DNA of 64,000 bases from Phaseolus vulgaris (Eukaryota > Streptophyta > Magnoliopsida > Fabales > Fabaceae). The stretch spans positions 21,410,716 to 21,474,715 of the forward strand of contig NC_023759.2 of assembly GCF_000499845.2 (NCBI RefSeq). The letters are read 5' to 3'. The position numbers were made by a program, and so were the translations under genes. Of this stretch, positions 31,201 through 43,015 are shown in pieces. How positions within the stretch are numbered: position 1 is the first letter of the stretch; the number at the start of each line of letters is the position of its first letter. The notes under the pieces are model-generated. The model worked only from the letters and a program-made list of their open reading frames with translations, was not told the origin of the DNA and made no database searches.

Positions 31201-33671
31201 GTTGGGGAGTGGGTATGAATCCTTTGGGCATGCCTTGTTCAGATCTGTGAAGTCCACGCACATCCTCCACTTCCCATTTGCCTTCTTGACTAAGACTACG
31301 TTGGCGAGCCACTCCGGGTATTGTATCTCCCTGATGTGCCCAGCGTTTAGCAGCTTCTGAGTCTCTTCCTCTATGACGAGGCATCGCTCCTCATTGAACT
31401 TCCTTCTTCTCTGCCGCACGGGGCGGGCCTTTGGGTCCATGGTAAGGCGATAGGATAAGAAGTCCGGGTCGATACCTGGCATGTCTGCCGCGGTCCATGC
31501 AAATGCGTCCAAGTGCCGCGAGATCACCGCCGTTACCTTCCCTCGTTCTTCCTGGCTCAAGTGGCGTCCAAATTTGAACGCCTTGCCTTCTATATGACTT
31601 TCCACCGCGTTGTCCTCTGGATGGGGCTGATTATGTTGCACGCCTGCCGGGCGAGACTCGTTTATGGGGTCCTCTTCCATGGGCGTCGCCTCCTCGGGCG
31701 TCGCCTTCTCTAACTTTCCTTCCACAAGCAAGGTGCCGCAGCGTCTTCCCTCTGTGCACGCGTCATCTACGGGCATCGCCTCTGTAGGTAAAGCGTCGTC
31801 GGGCGTGGACTCTACGGGCGTCGCCTCTCCTATGGGTTCTAGCTCTGTTGCCGAGCCCGAAACGAGAGGTCGTTCAATTACCATTACCACGCCTCTCTTT
31901 GTTTTCAAACTATTCTCATAGCACTTTCGGGCTTCTTCCTGGTCTGACTTGATGACTATCACCTTGCCGCTAAGGTCTCGCAACTTCATCTTCATGTGGC
32001 GAGTGAAAGGTACTGCCCTCAATCTGTTTAGGGCGGGTCTGCCCAACAAAATGTTATAGGCTGAGTTGGCGTTAACCACCAGGTATCGGATACTTTTGGT
32101 ACGTGACGCCGTTCCATCAGTGAACGTCGTTCTCAGCTCCAAGTACCCACATACCTCCACTGGATTATTTGCAAAACCGTACAAGCATCCGGTGTAGGGC
32201 CTCAAGAGGTCCGGGGACAGCTGTAGCTTGTTGAAGGTTCCCCAGAACATGACATCTGCGGAACTGCCCTGGTCAACAAGAACCCTATGTACCTTTCTTC
32301 CTGCTGTAACTACTGAGATGACCACGGGGTCATTGTCGTGCAGGACAACATCCCGTAGGTCAGCCCTTGTGAATACAAGGTCTGATTCCCAAGGGTCGTC
32401 TGGAAATTCTTCTGCCACTGAATTTACTGACCTCACATACCTTTTTCGTTGGAGGCTGTGGGCCCCCCACCAGAAAATCCACCAGAAATGGTGTGAACCT
32501 CTCCATGGACTGGCATCTCGTGTGTCTGGCCGTCCTCTTGTACTGTCGTGGCTGCCGTTATAGGGGATCCTACCAGGTAATCCTTTAGGAAGCCACTCTT
32601 CACAAGCTCATCCAACTGGTAGCCCAGCGCCAAACAGTTGTTAATATGATGTTCAAATGCTTCGTGGAATTCACACCACGACTCCTTGTGGGGACCCTGA
32701 ATTTTATCGGACTTCGCTGGTGGCCTCAACTTGTCTGTTATGTTGCGCACAACGATGAGGTCTTTGAGCTCCACCACAAAGTTATGCCTCAGCGATCTAT
32801 TCCCCTCTCTTCTTCCTTCAGCTCTGGTCCTTGGCGGGGCCCTCCTCGCCTCGTAGGTGTGCTTTCTGTCTGGGTTTCTTCTTTCCGTGGCAGCTTTGTG
32901 GACCCTAGCGGGTTGTGTGCGCATCTGCGCCCTTGGTCGTGCAGGTGTAGCGGGTATGCACTTCTCGTATGCCTCGCCCTCTGAGGCAATGTGCTCCAAC
33001 GCTCGTCGCCTCACTTTATCAAAGGTCTTGGGAAGCCTGCAGTTAAGCGACTTACCAAAAGACCCGGGTCATAATCCCTTCCTGAATGCGTATACAATCA
33101 TGGGTTCATCGGTAGTACCCACCTTCACCACTTGTGCTCCAAAGCAGCTTATGTACTCCTTCAGGGTCTCACCTTGGAATTGTTTCACGTCGAAAAGATC
33201 GTACAAAACTGGGGCTGGGGCTCTGTTGGCCAAATAATGTTCTCTGAACAGCCGCGAGAGCTGGGCGAAAGACGTGACGTGGCCCTCTGGAAGGCTGATG
33301 AACCAATCCATAGCCATTCCCGTCAGCGTGCTCATGAAAAGCTTGCACCTTGCGGCGTCAGAACCGCCTACCAGCAACATCTGTGTGTGAAACGCTATGA
33401 AGGTCACCTTGGGCCCTGTAAACGTACTGGGTATCGCCGTCTCCAGGATTGCCTGCGAGAATGGTGTTGTGAATTCCCTAGGTGGGGATGCGGCTACAGT
33501 TTCATCTCCGCCGCGCCACCCACAGCGCAACTCCTCGTTAGTACGATGGAGTTCGTCGTTTCTTGCTTGAGAGGATGCAAGATCTGCTCGCATGCGATCC
33601 TGCTCTACCTTCAAGGCCGCCATTGCGTCCTGCAGCCCTTGCATCATGCCCATCAGTTGTTGCATGGTCAT
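28295..33671 (-). pseudogene. T4 gag-pro-pol, degenerate
   Basis: On the minus strand gag runs from about 33671 to 32440, with knuckle CEFHEAFEHHINNC near 32655-32700 where Glu replaces the invariant Gly. Protease VDQGSSADVMFW is near 32250, RT has YVDD near 30955, a degenerate RNase H follows, aRH starts near 30130, and integrase lies at about 29360-28500 with all three catalytic residues (GIDIL, SDNGT, GQVEST). Lesions are a stop near 33070, 1-nt deletions near 32450 and 30845, TAA near 30473 and TAG near 28924. The gag start is lost to a 66-bp duplication. The linker between protease and RT carries Glu/Ala/Thr/Pro repeats. Confidence 0.9.
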
Positions 33672-33759
33672 TTCTTCGCTCCTAGCGCGTGCTGGTATCG
33701 CCGTCTCCAGGATTGCCTGCGAGAATGGTGTTGTGAATTCCCTAGGTGGGGATGCGGCT
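33430..33759 (-). repeat. 66-bp direct duplication at the T4 gag start
   Basis: Positions 33430-33495 and 33694-33759 look identical base for base, separated by 198 bp. The second copy sits where the gag start codon lies in T1 and T3, so T4 lost its start. Confidence 0.85.
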
Positions 33760-33861
33760 TCAGTCTCGTGGTCATGGTTTTCTGGAAATTTTCTTAACTT
33801 GTCTGAGTATCAAGAACTGGAACTGAGAATCTTGTGTGATGGGACTAATGTTTTTTATCGG

Positions 33862-33879
33862 GCCCCACGGTGGGCACCA
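33862..33879 (-). promoter_or_regulatory. T4 primer binding site
   Basis: The minus strand reads TGGTGCCCACCGTGGGGC, one C-to-T change from the tRNA-Lys(CUU) complement, 2 nt from the LTR. Confidence 0.8.
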
Positions 33880-33881
33880 AA

Positions 33882-36010
33882 TGTTCCGGCCGGTTGACCG
33901 GGATCGTCTTTGCACGTGGCTTGTCCTTGCGAGCTAGGGCACCTTCGTTTGCTCCGTCAAAGACACCTGAAAAGAGAAGTGAACAAAGGGGCGCCCTCGC
34001 GACCGTTTGCACTCCGACGATCAAGTCAGCTAGCGAGAAACATCAAAAAACTGCACTGAATCACTGAAACTGTGTAACTAGAACTGTGTTGCCCTAATTA
34101 CCTTGTGCTCACTGTGAGTGTGCCGCGAAGACAACTAGGGTTTTTTCTGTGTATCTCTGTGTGTATTAGGTTAAAACCCGGGTCTTTTTCCAATGCCTCA
34201 AGGTCCCTTTTTATACACCTCTTGATATTAGTTGCATTGAGCATAAACACTTTAGAACTCTTAAGAACAACATTATAGGAAAAGAATAACAACAATTAAA
34301 GGATCAAAGAGAGCTTGAATAAAGGAAAACGAAATCAGAACCACAAAAACAACAAGCTGAAAATAGAATGGTTGCAAAGAAGCTTAAGGAGTCATCAATG
34401 GAGACCAAGCCTTCCAAAATGATGATCCAAACTCATTATGAGTGCTATTTCCTTGTACACAACCTTAGAACAAGATACAAAACGTAATTGAAAACAGAAA
34501 CACCAAGAACCGAACAGAAATTGAAGAATAAGCTAAAAAACACAAATTCAAACGGTGAAAAGGATGAAGAACACTAAAACATTGGAAACTACCGATTGAA
34601 ATTGCAAGAGATGAAAGAATGAACACTTATTGAATGAAGCTTGCTGGATTTGAGAATTTGGAACTGCATTCACGCCACTTGGAGTCTTGTTCCAAGATAA
34701 GTGAAAGGTTGCCGCCACTTGAAGCTCACCATTGGCACACAAGATAAGGCAAAGGAAGAAGAAGACAACAAGACTCACAATTTCTCTCTAAACTTAAGTA
34801 CAGTTTCTCTACTTCTAATTTCCAATTCTGAATTTTACAAAGGCAAGCACCTTATTTATAGCCTAAGAGGTGCTAAAAAATAGGTGGGAAAATTCAAATG
34901 AAACTCATTTGAAATTCCCACAAAAAACAAGTCACATGGGAGGTGTGACCTTTTTCTACTATGACACCTCCTAAAAACTACACCTACACCCCCCTACTAA
35001 GTCACATGGACAATGTGACTCTCTCTAATAGATTCACACCTATTTATTTAATATCCACACCTCCTACAAGAGTCATTCAAATGATGCTCTTTTATTTAAT
35101 GCTCGCCCTTTCCCCTCATGGTTTGTACTTGGGCTTCTTGGGCTTGGGCCTTCTTGGGCTTGGGCTTTGGGCTTGGGCCTCATCTTTTGCAAAGACTAAT
35201 AAGAAGAACTTTAAATGCTTTGGCCCTTGTCCATTCTTCCTATTAACAACATCTTTTTGATTCTCATCACCTCTAATCTTTAAAGCGCGTTAAAGCGCAT
35301 TGAAGGCGTATCAAAACATTCCTTGGAACATTCGAATCTTAACTGAATTAACGTGTACCTTGGCAAACTTTCCCTGAAACTCTTTATGGGCACGTGGGTA
35401 TTGCCACGTACCCTTTTGACTTGATCGTTTATTCTGTGCAGAGGGTCCCACAGCGCCACCACCCAACTTAGGGTTTTTCCATCGTGTGAGCCCTCTTTTC
35501 TGCGAAGTGCTTCTGTTACGTGGGTTGACTTTTTGGGTGCCAACCCATGCGTCCCAATTACTAGTCACTCGCCCTGGGAGTGTATCTACCTTTCTCTCGT
35601 ACCATGCACGTGGTTTTCCCCTGGTCGTGGCCCTCTCATGGGTCGTATCTGTCCCAGGGTCTCCCAGCAGTGGCATGGGTACTTCACGAGTCAGGTTTTC
35701 CCCCTACTGGTACTAGAACTTGTGGCCTCGAAGCCACCTTTCTCTTCCCTTTGTCACTGTTCTGAACTGTCGAGGCCCGAAGCCTCCTTGCAATGTCTTA
35801 GCTTGGCAATGATTTAACTTGGCGGTACACTTGCTTTACGATGCCTCTCTTGGGCGATGCCTCTCTTGGGCGATGCCTTACTCAGGCGATGCCTCAGCAA
35901 GGCGATGACTCGAGCGGTCAACCTGTTGACCTCCTTCCATGGGTCCCTGGATGGGTCCCACAATGTGTTTACTTTGACGTTTGGTCAACGCCCGGGGACG
36001 GGACGGTACA
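33882..36010 (-). repeat. T4 5' LTR, interrupted by S3
   Basis: It runs from TGTTCCGGCCGG to GGGACGGTACA and is about 1,077 bp once S3 and one TSD copy are removed. It carries the R/U5 block, a short TTTAAAGCG array just right of S3 and four CTTGGGCGATGCC-type decamers at about 35840-35915. Confidence 0.92.
34223..35269 (-). repeat. S3, gamma-family solo LTR in the T4 5' LTR (TSD cctct)
   Basis: 1,047 bp, TG...CA, flanked by cctct at 34218-34222 and 35270-35274. The T4 3' LTR shows the unoccupied site (ACACCTCTAATCTTTAAAG), so it inserted after T4 did. GCCCAA runs and the TATA region match S1 in reverse. Confidence 0.95.
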
Positions 36011-36116
36011 GAGTTAGAGAGCCAAGGAAGGAGTGGAACATCAAATCCAACGTGAATAAGAACCATACAGTTTGGAATGAAAAGTTGTCGTATGCTTTTG
36101 TTGTGTGGAAAGGATG

Positions 36117-37088
36117 TGATATGATTCCAATAGCACAATATGAATGATTCTTGACATTCTTAGGAATCATCTTGAGTTGGACATGAGATAGGCACTTTAT
36201 GATAGAATTGGATCAAGGTTCTATGTTCAAGAACTCACCAAGACTAGTACAAAAACCCAAACTCATATGGAAGTTCCGTGTATTGTCAAATTGAATAAAA
36301 AACAACAACTAGAAAAGAAGAAGAATCAAAGATGAACGACAGAAAGTAAATGACCGAAGCAAAAAGCAATAGAAGCTAGAAAACCGAACTGAAAAAGCAA
36401 AGGAAACAAGCTAAGACATGAACATAAAAAGAGAAGGAAGGAAAGAGAAGAGAAAGCTCATGAAAATGGAGGATTGGTTGGATGATCACGCCACTTAGAG
36501 GATGGAGACTCTAAGATGAGTGTGCTATGCCGCCACTTGAGGTAACCAAGAACACTCAAGATAAGACTAAGTGAGGAAGGCACAAAGCTCTCCAATTCTC
36601 TCTCAAATGGAGTAGAGTTTCATTAATACAAATTTCCAATCTGCAAAATGCAAGGGCAGCACCTTAATTTATAGCCTAGAGGTGCTGAAATGCAAAGCTA
36701 ATTAAATTCAAAAATTCCCCCCAAATTACATGAAAGTGGCGCCAATCCTAGAGCATGAGGAAGGTGTGACCTCCTCTCTTAGTTTGGCACCTCCCTACCT
36801 ATTACATCTACACCTCCCTACTAAACGCACACCCCCCTAAGACTCCTAAACTAAAGACCTAAAGATGCTTTTACAAAAGAAGTTTCTTATGTTTCCCTCT
36901 AAGCACCTTCAAACAAAGAAATTACAAAAAGAGAAAAGAAACGTCCATTAGCTCCTAAAGCCTTAAACATGCTCCTTGTAAGCCTTTGAGGTGGGCTTTG
37001 AACTCCATGAGCGTCCTCAATTTGAGCCTCAACCTCTTCTTGCTCTTGATGATTGGCCTCCATGTCCACTTGAGCTTGATCTCCATCA
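36117..37088 (-). repeat. S4, gamma-family solo LTR in the LINE (TSD ggatg)
   Basis: 972 bp, TG...CA, flanked by ggatg at 36112-36116 and 37089-37093. Its sequence is the reverse complement of S1-type LTRs (AAGTGGCG..., TTGATCCAATTCT). Excision restores VWKGCKGEKKNVYPIAFKAE in the LINE. Confidence 0.9.
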
Positions 37089-37093
37089 GGATG

Positions 37094-38225
37094 TAAGGGG
37101 GAAAAGAAGAATGTATATCCAATAGCTTTCAAGGCGGAGGTGGAACATTTGGGGTGGTTAGATAACTACTTCATTGGTAGAACTAAGGAACCAAGTAAGG
37201 CTAAGGATATGAAGAAAAGTTTTATATTGGGTGCATTTAATTTCATTCTTGTGTGTTTCCTGGGAGGTAACTGCGTTTCCTGGGAGGTAATTGCGTTCTA
37301 CTGTCTGGAGAAGATGCGAGTTTGAATAAAAAGACTAGATGAAAATATAGAGTGGTTTGAAGCAATCTTTGAAGCTATTACCCCTTGGGAGAAGGACTTT
37401 ATGGGGTCAGAAAAATATGTTTGGGTCCATATTAGAGGGCCTGCCCCTGAATCTGTGGATTAGGCAAAACATGGAAAGTATAGTGTCCATGGTCGGAACG
37501 CTTGTAGAAATTGTCAAATATACTTTGGAGATGGAAGAGCTAGAATATGCCAGAGGCTTAATTAAACTACCTGTAGCAAGAGAGGTTCGATGGATAAATT
37601 GTAAGAAGATTAATGAGACTATGTGTCAAATAGCTATTGAAGAAGAACCTGTTATTAATATTAAAAAGGATTATATTGGTGAATGGGAAAATCATTCGGA
37701 AGTTTCGTAGGGAGGGAGTACGGTGCATAAGAAGATTCAGAATTTGGGAGAAATTTAATTGTTCATGGCGGTGTTGGAGAGGAGACGACGATGGAGGAAG
37801 TGGAGGGGTTTCTCTGTAGGGAGTCACAGAGGCCATACACGGAGAGAGAAGACAAGGATGCTAACGTGGAGGACCAGCAGATTAGTGGGCTACAAAATAC
37901 TAGGCGCATTAATAGGTAATTGATGATTTAGGTGGCCAAGATGGGTGTTTTAATGAGGCAGTTGTCGATTTAGAGGAGGCGTTTGGGCAATGTAACGTTG
38001 CACTTAATGAGGTAGGTGATCAGAGGCAAACCCTAATAGAGATAAAAAGTTTATATGTTGATATTGGGCCTTTTGAGTGTCACTGGGCCCAATTCCAAAC
38101 ATTTGAAAAAGGGGTGTGCTTAGCTGGAATAGGCCCAATGATTAGTGAAATTGAATTTTGCGGGGCAGGAAGTAGGGCCGACATGGTCCTAGAACACACT
38201 AACTGCAGCCTCTTTACCTAACCGT
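37094..38225 (+). pseudogene. LINE ORF1-like segment
   Basis: Readings such as HLGWLDNYFIGRTKEP, then IEWFEAIFEAITPWEKDF and IRGPAPESVD/LPLNLWIRQNMESIVSMVGTLVEI with LEYARGLIKL, resemble the DUF4283 region of plant LINE ORF1 proteins that bind RNA. Several stops and frame changes are present. A 21-bp tandem duplication (GTTTCCTGGGAGGTAA) lies at about 37254-37295. The C-terminal part to about 38225 is full of stops. Confidence 0.65.
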
Positions 38226-38880
38226 CAGCGCTCCCCTAAGGCGGTGGGGTAGTTGCGGCGGCGTCTTTTGTGCAAAGCGAAACTAGGTCCAATGCACGAA
38301 TTGAGGAGGCCACTGCCACACAAGGAGTTGCGTCATCGTCCTTCGTCGAGGGGCTGCGTCGTCGTCCTCCACCGCACAAGGAGCTGCGTCGTTGTCCTCC
38401 GCCTATGGGACCAGTTGCGACGCCCAAACGGTGGCTTTCGCAACCTCATTGGATGCTCCGTCGTCGCTTCATGCCTACGAAACCAAGTGCGCTGCTCGAA
38501 CGAAGGTTTCCTCCGGTGCATGCAAAGTTGCATTGTCGTCTTCAACTCGCCGTTGTGACGCTTCTTCATCTTCTTCAACCCCCTGCCGCGACGCTGCATC
38601 ACCGTCATTCTCAACTCGTCGCCACGCCATGCCTGTTATGTCTGCCGGAGATGATGGATTGGTGGCGGCGGAAACTCCCTTGGAATATGGAAGCGATTCA
38701 GCATATTCTTTGGTGGTTCGTAGGCCCTTAAGCGTCGCTGCAGTATATTCTGGGGACTTCTCCGCGAGCCATGTGGTGCACGTGTGCTCTCATTGTCGTG
38801 TTGTGTCTCTATTCGGTGCTGGACAGAAGTTGCTGGAAGTGGGGGAGTGTAGCAGCAACAACAATCCACAAGAGGTGGGG
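38226..38880 (+). other. GC-rich low-complexity stretch within the LINE
   Basis: This has CGTCGTCGTCCTCC-like runs and encodes only Ser/Ala/Arg-rich readings in several frames. It may be part of the LINE spacer or foreign filler. I do not recognise it. Confidence 0.35.
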
Positions 38881-40087
38881 TATGCACGTCTTGACGAGTT
38901 TAAAGAACTTGTTAACAAAAAGAATGTAAGGTTAATCTATAATTCTACTAATATTACTAATAATGGTGCTAATAATTGTATGGTTTGGTTAAATAATGAG
39001 AGTATAAAAGTAGATATAATTTGTAATATAGGGATGAAAGTAGGGTTCCCTTGTTATGGAAGCGAGGAAGATGTCTTAAACGGTTTAAAAAGTCAGGAAG
39101 AAAAGACAAATACGAAGGAAGTGAGGATGCATAATGGGATTAATGGTCTCAAGGTCGGCGATCAATGGTGTGAAGATCCAGTTGAAGTAAAAGCTAGAGT
39201 GAAGGAATTCTTTGAGGGCAAATTCAGTAGGGGGAAGACAACTAGTTAGATTGGATAATGTTCGGTTTAAGGGTATATCTAGGGAGTAGGTTGAGCTCTT
39301 GGAAAGGGAAATCCCTCTCTTTGGCGGGCAAGTTATGTCTTATCAAATCGGTGCTTACATCCTTACCGCTTTTCTACGTATCCTTATTTTCTATGCCGAT
39401 AACTGTGGTGAAGGAAGTGAAAAGGCTTCAAAAGAATTTTTTGTTGGATTGGGGCTCAGAGAATAGAAAAATTGCTTGGGTGGCGTGGGATAAGGTTTGA
39501 GTCAAAGGACAAAGGCGGATTAGGGGTTATCGATCTAAGAAAATTTAACTTGGCTCTCCTAGGGAAATGGATTTGGAGACTTAAGTCTGAAAAAAGTGGT
39601 TTATGGAAAGATATTATAGACTCTAGGTATGGTGGGTAGAGGGGATTAATGTCTCAAGGTGAGAATTGTAAGGAATCGCTTTGGTGGAGGGACATTAGGA
39701 AGGTTTGGAATTCAGAGGAGTGGGGTAATGATTTTGAAGACAGAGGTTGGTGGGAAGTAGGGGATGGAAAAGAAATCAGGTTATGGGAAGATAACTGGGT
39801 GGACAATGTGCCTTTATTGCATAAATTCCATAAGCCTTTTTCGATATCTTTAGATACTGGTCGCAGTCTTACACAAGTTGGGGTTTGGATTAATAATAGT
39901 TGGTCGTGGAAGCTGAGGTTGAGAAGGAATCTCTTTGTATGGGAATCTGGTTTGGCTGACAGTTTATTGCAGGTGTTGGATAACAAGAGGTTAACAAGAG
40001 AGGGTGAAAATAAGACCGATAAATGGCTTTGAAGGGATGTTGATTCTACAGACTTCTCTGTGAAGCCAGCCTATAATTTTGTCAATG
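38881..40087 (+). pseudogene. LINE ORF2 remnant lacking endonuclease and RT core
   Basis: The reading INGLKVGDQWCEDPVEVKAR matches the segment just before RT in plant LINEs. At about 39250-39290 the sequence jumps to the post-RT segment (RLSSWKGKSLSLAGKLCLIK, ...RKIAWVAWDKV, ...LALLGKWIWRLKSE). The conserved RT catalytic motifs are therefore deleted. Stops at 39500, 39640 and 40030 break the rest. S5 interrupts it at 40093. Confidence 0.75.
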
Positions 40088-40092
40088 GGGGG

Positions 40093-41027
40093 TGATCCGA
40101 TCGGTCATCGGTAGTCGATGACGTCAGCATCAGAGAACCACGTGGACCACTCGCAGGGTGACACGTGGACCAGGTGGCAGAGAGGTCAGGGGACGATCGC
40201 CAAGAGAGGTGATCGGTGGTCAGTAACCAAGTTACCACCGACAGATCAGGCGGCAGAGAGGTCGGGGGATAGATCACCCAGAATGGTGATCGGTGGTCAG
40301 TAGCCAAGTGACCTCCAGCAGATCAGTTCCTAGACTCGCGCCTGGAGGCAGAGCGCGATAAGCGAATAAACACTGATCAGTCATCGGGGTGTTGTCATCG
40401 GGGTCTCGTGTTACACGCAGTTAAACTGGGAATGAGGTTCCCAGCGAGAGCGTTACGCATGGATCTCGCATGTGCACACCTCAGGGAATCATGCACGAGA
40501 GTGGCCTGAGGGAACTAGTAAACCAGCCAGTGGTTGGTGATTCCCTCAACCCATTACGTGCATGGCATCGTGAAGGGTAAGCTGTATACGCAGAGAGCAA
40601 CGTTTGGTGAGTGTGCCTAGACCAGCCACACCCGACGTTCTCCCAAGAGTATGCGATCTGCCCAGATAAGAGAAACGACCAGAAGCATAACAGAATTCTG
40701 TTACGCCCAGAAGCAGGGAAAGAGAGATAAAAGGGAGAATCAGAGTGAGAGTGGAGGGAGAGAAAAAAAGAGATAGACGAAAAACAGAGTGCATGTTTTT
40801 TCTCACACACACATTACTAGTTTCCAGTTTCTGGTGGTTCTGTTGGACTAACTTGATCGTCGGAGTGCAAACGGCCGCTAGAGGCGCCGTCTGTGTGTTT
40901 TGCAGGTCACACTTGAATACATCTGGGAGAAGGTTCGGGGAGTGATTCCGCAGAAGACGCAGTCACGTAGACGGGGCAGAGAGCGCCACGAAGCGATTCC
41001 TCCACGTTCGAGTTGCCGGCAGGATCA
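40093..41027 (+). repeat. S5, Tat-type solo LTR in the LINE (TSD ggggg)
   Basis: 935 bp from TGATCCGATCGG to GGCAGGATCA, flanked by ggggg at 40088-40092 and 41028-41032. It ends like T2/T5/T8 LTRs and has the R/U5 block (GATCGTCGGAGTGCAAACGG near 40855), but most of U3 differs from the other LTRs. A 76-bp imperfect direct repeat lies at about 40178-40330. This is probably a further Tat family with no internal copy here. Confidence 0.85.
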
Positions 41028-41032
41028 GGGGG

Positions 41033-41400
41033 AGTCTGTAGTGGTTGAGAAATCCTTCGCGGAACTCTGGACATTAAAGACTTTACCTTCGACACAATTT
41101 ACGACTTGGAGGGTGTTATGTAATGCGATTGCCTCTAAGGACAATGTTTTGAGACGTGGTATACCTTTGGTGTGTGTTCGGTGTCCCTTGTGTGGTGTGG
41201 AAGAAGAATCGGTAAGACATTTATTTTTTGAATGGAAGGTCTCTTGGAGAATTTGGGGTTTGTGTCTTGAGTGGCTAAGGTCTTCTTTGGTTCTACATTG
41301 TGATGCACAAATGCATTTTAAGATGTTTAAACCAATAGGTTTGAAACATGCCATTATCAAGTGTTGGGGGGGGGGGCATATGGGTAGGTATTGTAAGTGA
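41033..41400 (+). pseudogene. LINE zf-RVT region
   Basis: The frame SVVVEKSFAELWTLKTL, ...WRVLCNAIASKDNVLRRGI and CPLCGVEEESVRHLFFEW matches the zinc-binding region at the C terminus of plant LINE reverse transcriptases (zf-RVT). It continues the LINE after S5 with a frame change at the junction. Confidence 0.8.
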
Positions 41401-42035
41401 AATTTGGAATCACAGGAATAGGGTTGTTTTTTAGAATGGACGGGTAGATCTAGTGGAGTTTTTTACTGTGGTACAAAGGAAGACTTGGTCTTAGATCACG
41501 GTAAAAGAAAGGTTGGTTGCTTTCTCTGACTCAGACTGGTGCTTGGAACCTCAATGTTGTATGAGGTATTTGAAAGATTGATATTTGGTGTCTCTTATTC
41601 TTATTTAATGTTTGTACCCAGGTTTGAAAGTTATGGTGTGTTCTGTGGAGTTTTTCTTGGTAGGGATGGATTGATGTGTTTGTCTTGGGTTGCGATTAGA
41701 AGTTGCTTGTGATTTGTATAGGGTTTTCTGGTTATGTTCTCTTTTGCAGGATCAGTTGTTGTCTTTGGCAATAATTTTGGCGTAGGTCAGACTGCTGGTA
41801 AAGATCTTCTTTAGATGTTGTATTTTGTGCCTGTTTTGAGTGGGTTGATGTATTTGGGGACTCTGTATCTTGTTTTTTATATGTGATTTTGGGTATTGTC
41901 ATGTAAGGTCTGGTGGATCCTTAGGTGGTACAAGGAAACTTGTTTTCGTTTTTTTTTGTATAAGGGTTGGGGTACCCCTGAAGTACCTCATTTCATTTTA
42001 TTTATTCTTTGTTGATTAAAAAAAAAGGTTGTTTA
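41401..42035 (+). other. LINE 3' UTR and poly(A) tail
   Basis: T/G-rich tail ending in a short GGGGTACCCCTGAAGTACC region and TTGATTAAAAAAAAA, typical of the 3' end of plant L1 elements. No coding region is seen. Confidence 0.65.
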
Positions 42036-42040
42036 GAATT

Positions 42041-42996
42041 TGTACCGATAAGGTAATCGGGAGTGATGACGTGGCAGCAAGCGATAATATAGGCGTGTTG
42101 ACCGGGACACCTGGCTGACCGAAGGGAAGTACATCGGGAAGTCTGTATAGTCGCCGATCGTTGACTTGGCGTTCTCCGATTTCTAGTGTGTGTAACCGAC
42201 GGTCACCAGAGTTGCGTCATAGTCGCCATATGTGAGTACTAGGAGATCGGGTGGTTAGAGACCGCCGAAAGGGGCACATCGCCGAAAGATCAGGAAAGCT
42301 TGCTTAAGGTTTCCAAGGGGTGCAAGTACGGGGGACTAGCGATATGCTTGTCACGCAGCAGTGGAGGATGAGGTTATCAAATGATCATTCCCTAGCCAGA
42401 GGTCGGGGCAAGGGAACAGTTTCCCAGAACATGCATGGTGTGCAAGTGAAGCAGATCGTGATAGCGGCAGGCGAGACCACAGAGAAGGTGTGCAAGGTGA
42501 CACCCCGTACTCGCCACTTAAGGGGTCGCGCTCCAAGGTAGGCTGTGCACCAAGTTACTCCTTGTACGGGTAACTTAGTCGAATGGCTTGAAGAGTAGAG
42601 GTGACGCTCAAGTGGAGGGAGCTCCAGATGGCGACACGTGTACAGCTGGATGCGAGCCACGTGTCCAGAGGTGTAACCGTCAGGAGAGAGAAATGCTCAG
42701 GTATATAAGGAACACTTAACAGACTTTTGAGGTACGCTTTCAGAACACTTTCTAGTACACCGAGATTCACTGCGCACGATTCCTTGAGTTGAGATATTCT
42801 CTATGAGTTTTTGGTGTTCCTGTCATTGACTTGAGCGTTGGAGCGCGATCGGCCACAGCGGTGCCACTTTGTTTTCTTCAGGTTCTTGCAAGGAATTAGG
42901 GCGTGAGGAGCAAAGGCTAACATGGTGCGAAGCTGATCAAGAAGAGAGACCTTTGACGTGGCAAGACTCTTGCACTCAGGTCAACCGGCAGGATCA
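42041..42996 (+). repeat. T5 5' LTR
   Basis: 956 bp from TGTACCGATAAGG to CGGCAGGATCA. CACGTG boxes lie at 42635-42640 and 42658-42663, TATATAAG at 42702-42709, and the R/U5 block near 42828-42890. It is a longer, diverged relative of the T2 and T8 LTRs. Confidence 0.88.
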
Positions 42997-42998
42997 TC

Positions 42999-43015
42999 AG
43001 GCGCCCACCGTGGGC
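42999..43015 (+). promoter_or_regulatory. T5 primer binding site
   Basis: AGGCGCCCACCGTGGGC: tRNA-Lys type with the beta first-base mismatch and one G missing from the GGGG run. Confidence 0.75.

Larger units (their letters stand above)
22571..36010 (-). mobile_element. T4, complete alpha-family Tat retrotransposon (TSD gagtt)
   Basis: This minus-oriented element, 13,440 bp including nested S2 and S3, has the TSD gagtt at 22566-22570 and 36011-36015. From its 5' end (right) it holds an LTR, PBS, gag-pol, conserved hairpin block, tandem arrays, an opposite-strand gene (reading plus), PPT and LTR. gag-pol and the opposite-strand gene are both broken. LTR comparison over the shared part gives about 16 differences in about 738 bp (~2.2%), similar to T2. 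Confidence 0.94.
36016..42035 (+). mobile_element. L1-type LINE, internally deleted, ending in poly(A)
   Basis: Plus-oriented non-LTR retrotransposon remnant. It holds an ORF1-like segment with DUF4283 resemblance, a short pre-RT piece, the C-terminal part of ORF2 after the RT core, the zf-RVT region, a T-rich 3' UTR and an A9 tail near 42018-42026. The endonuclease and the RT catalytic core are absent. S4 and S5 are nested inside; T4 split its left end. Confidence 0.75.

Noticed and set aside
38392..39249. 285-codon ORF as a possible host gene
   Set aside because: Its C-terminal part matches a plant LINE segment before RT, and its N-terminal part is low-complexity Ser/Ala sequence in a GC-rich stretch. 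No support for a cellular gene.
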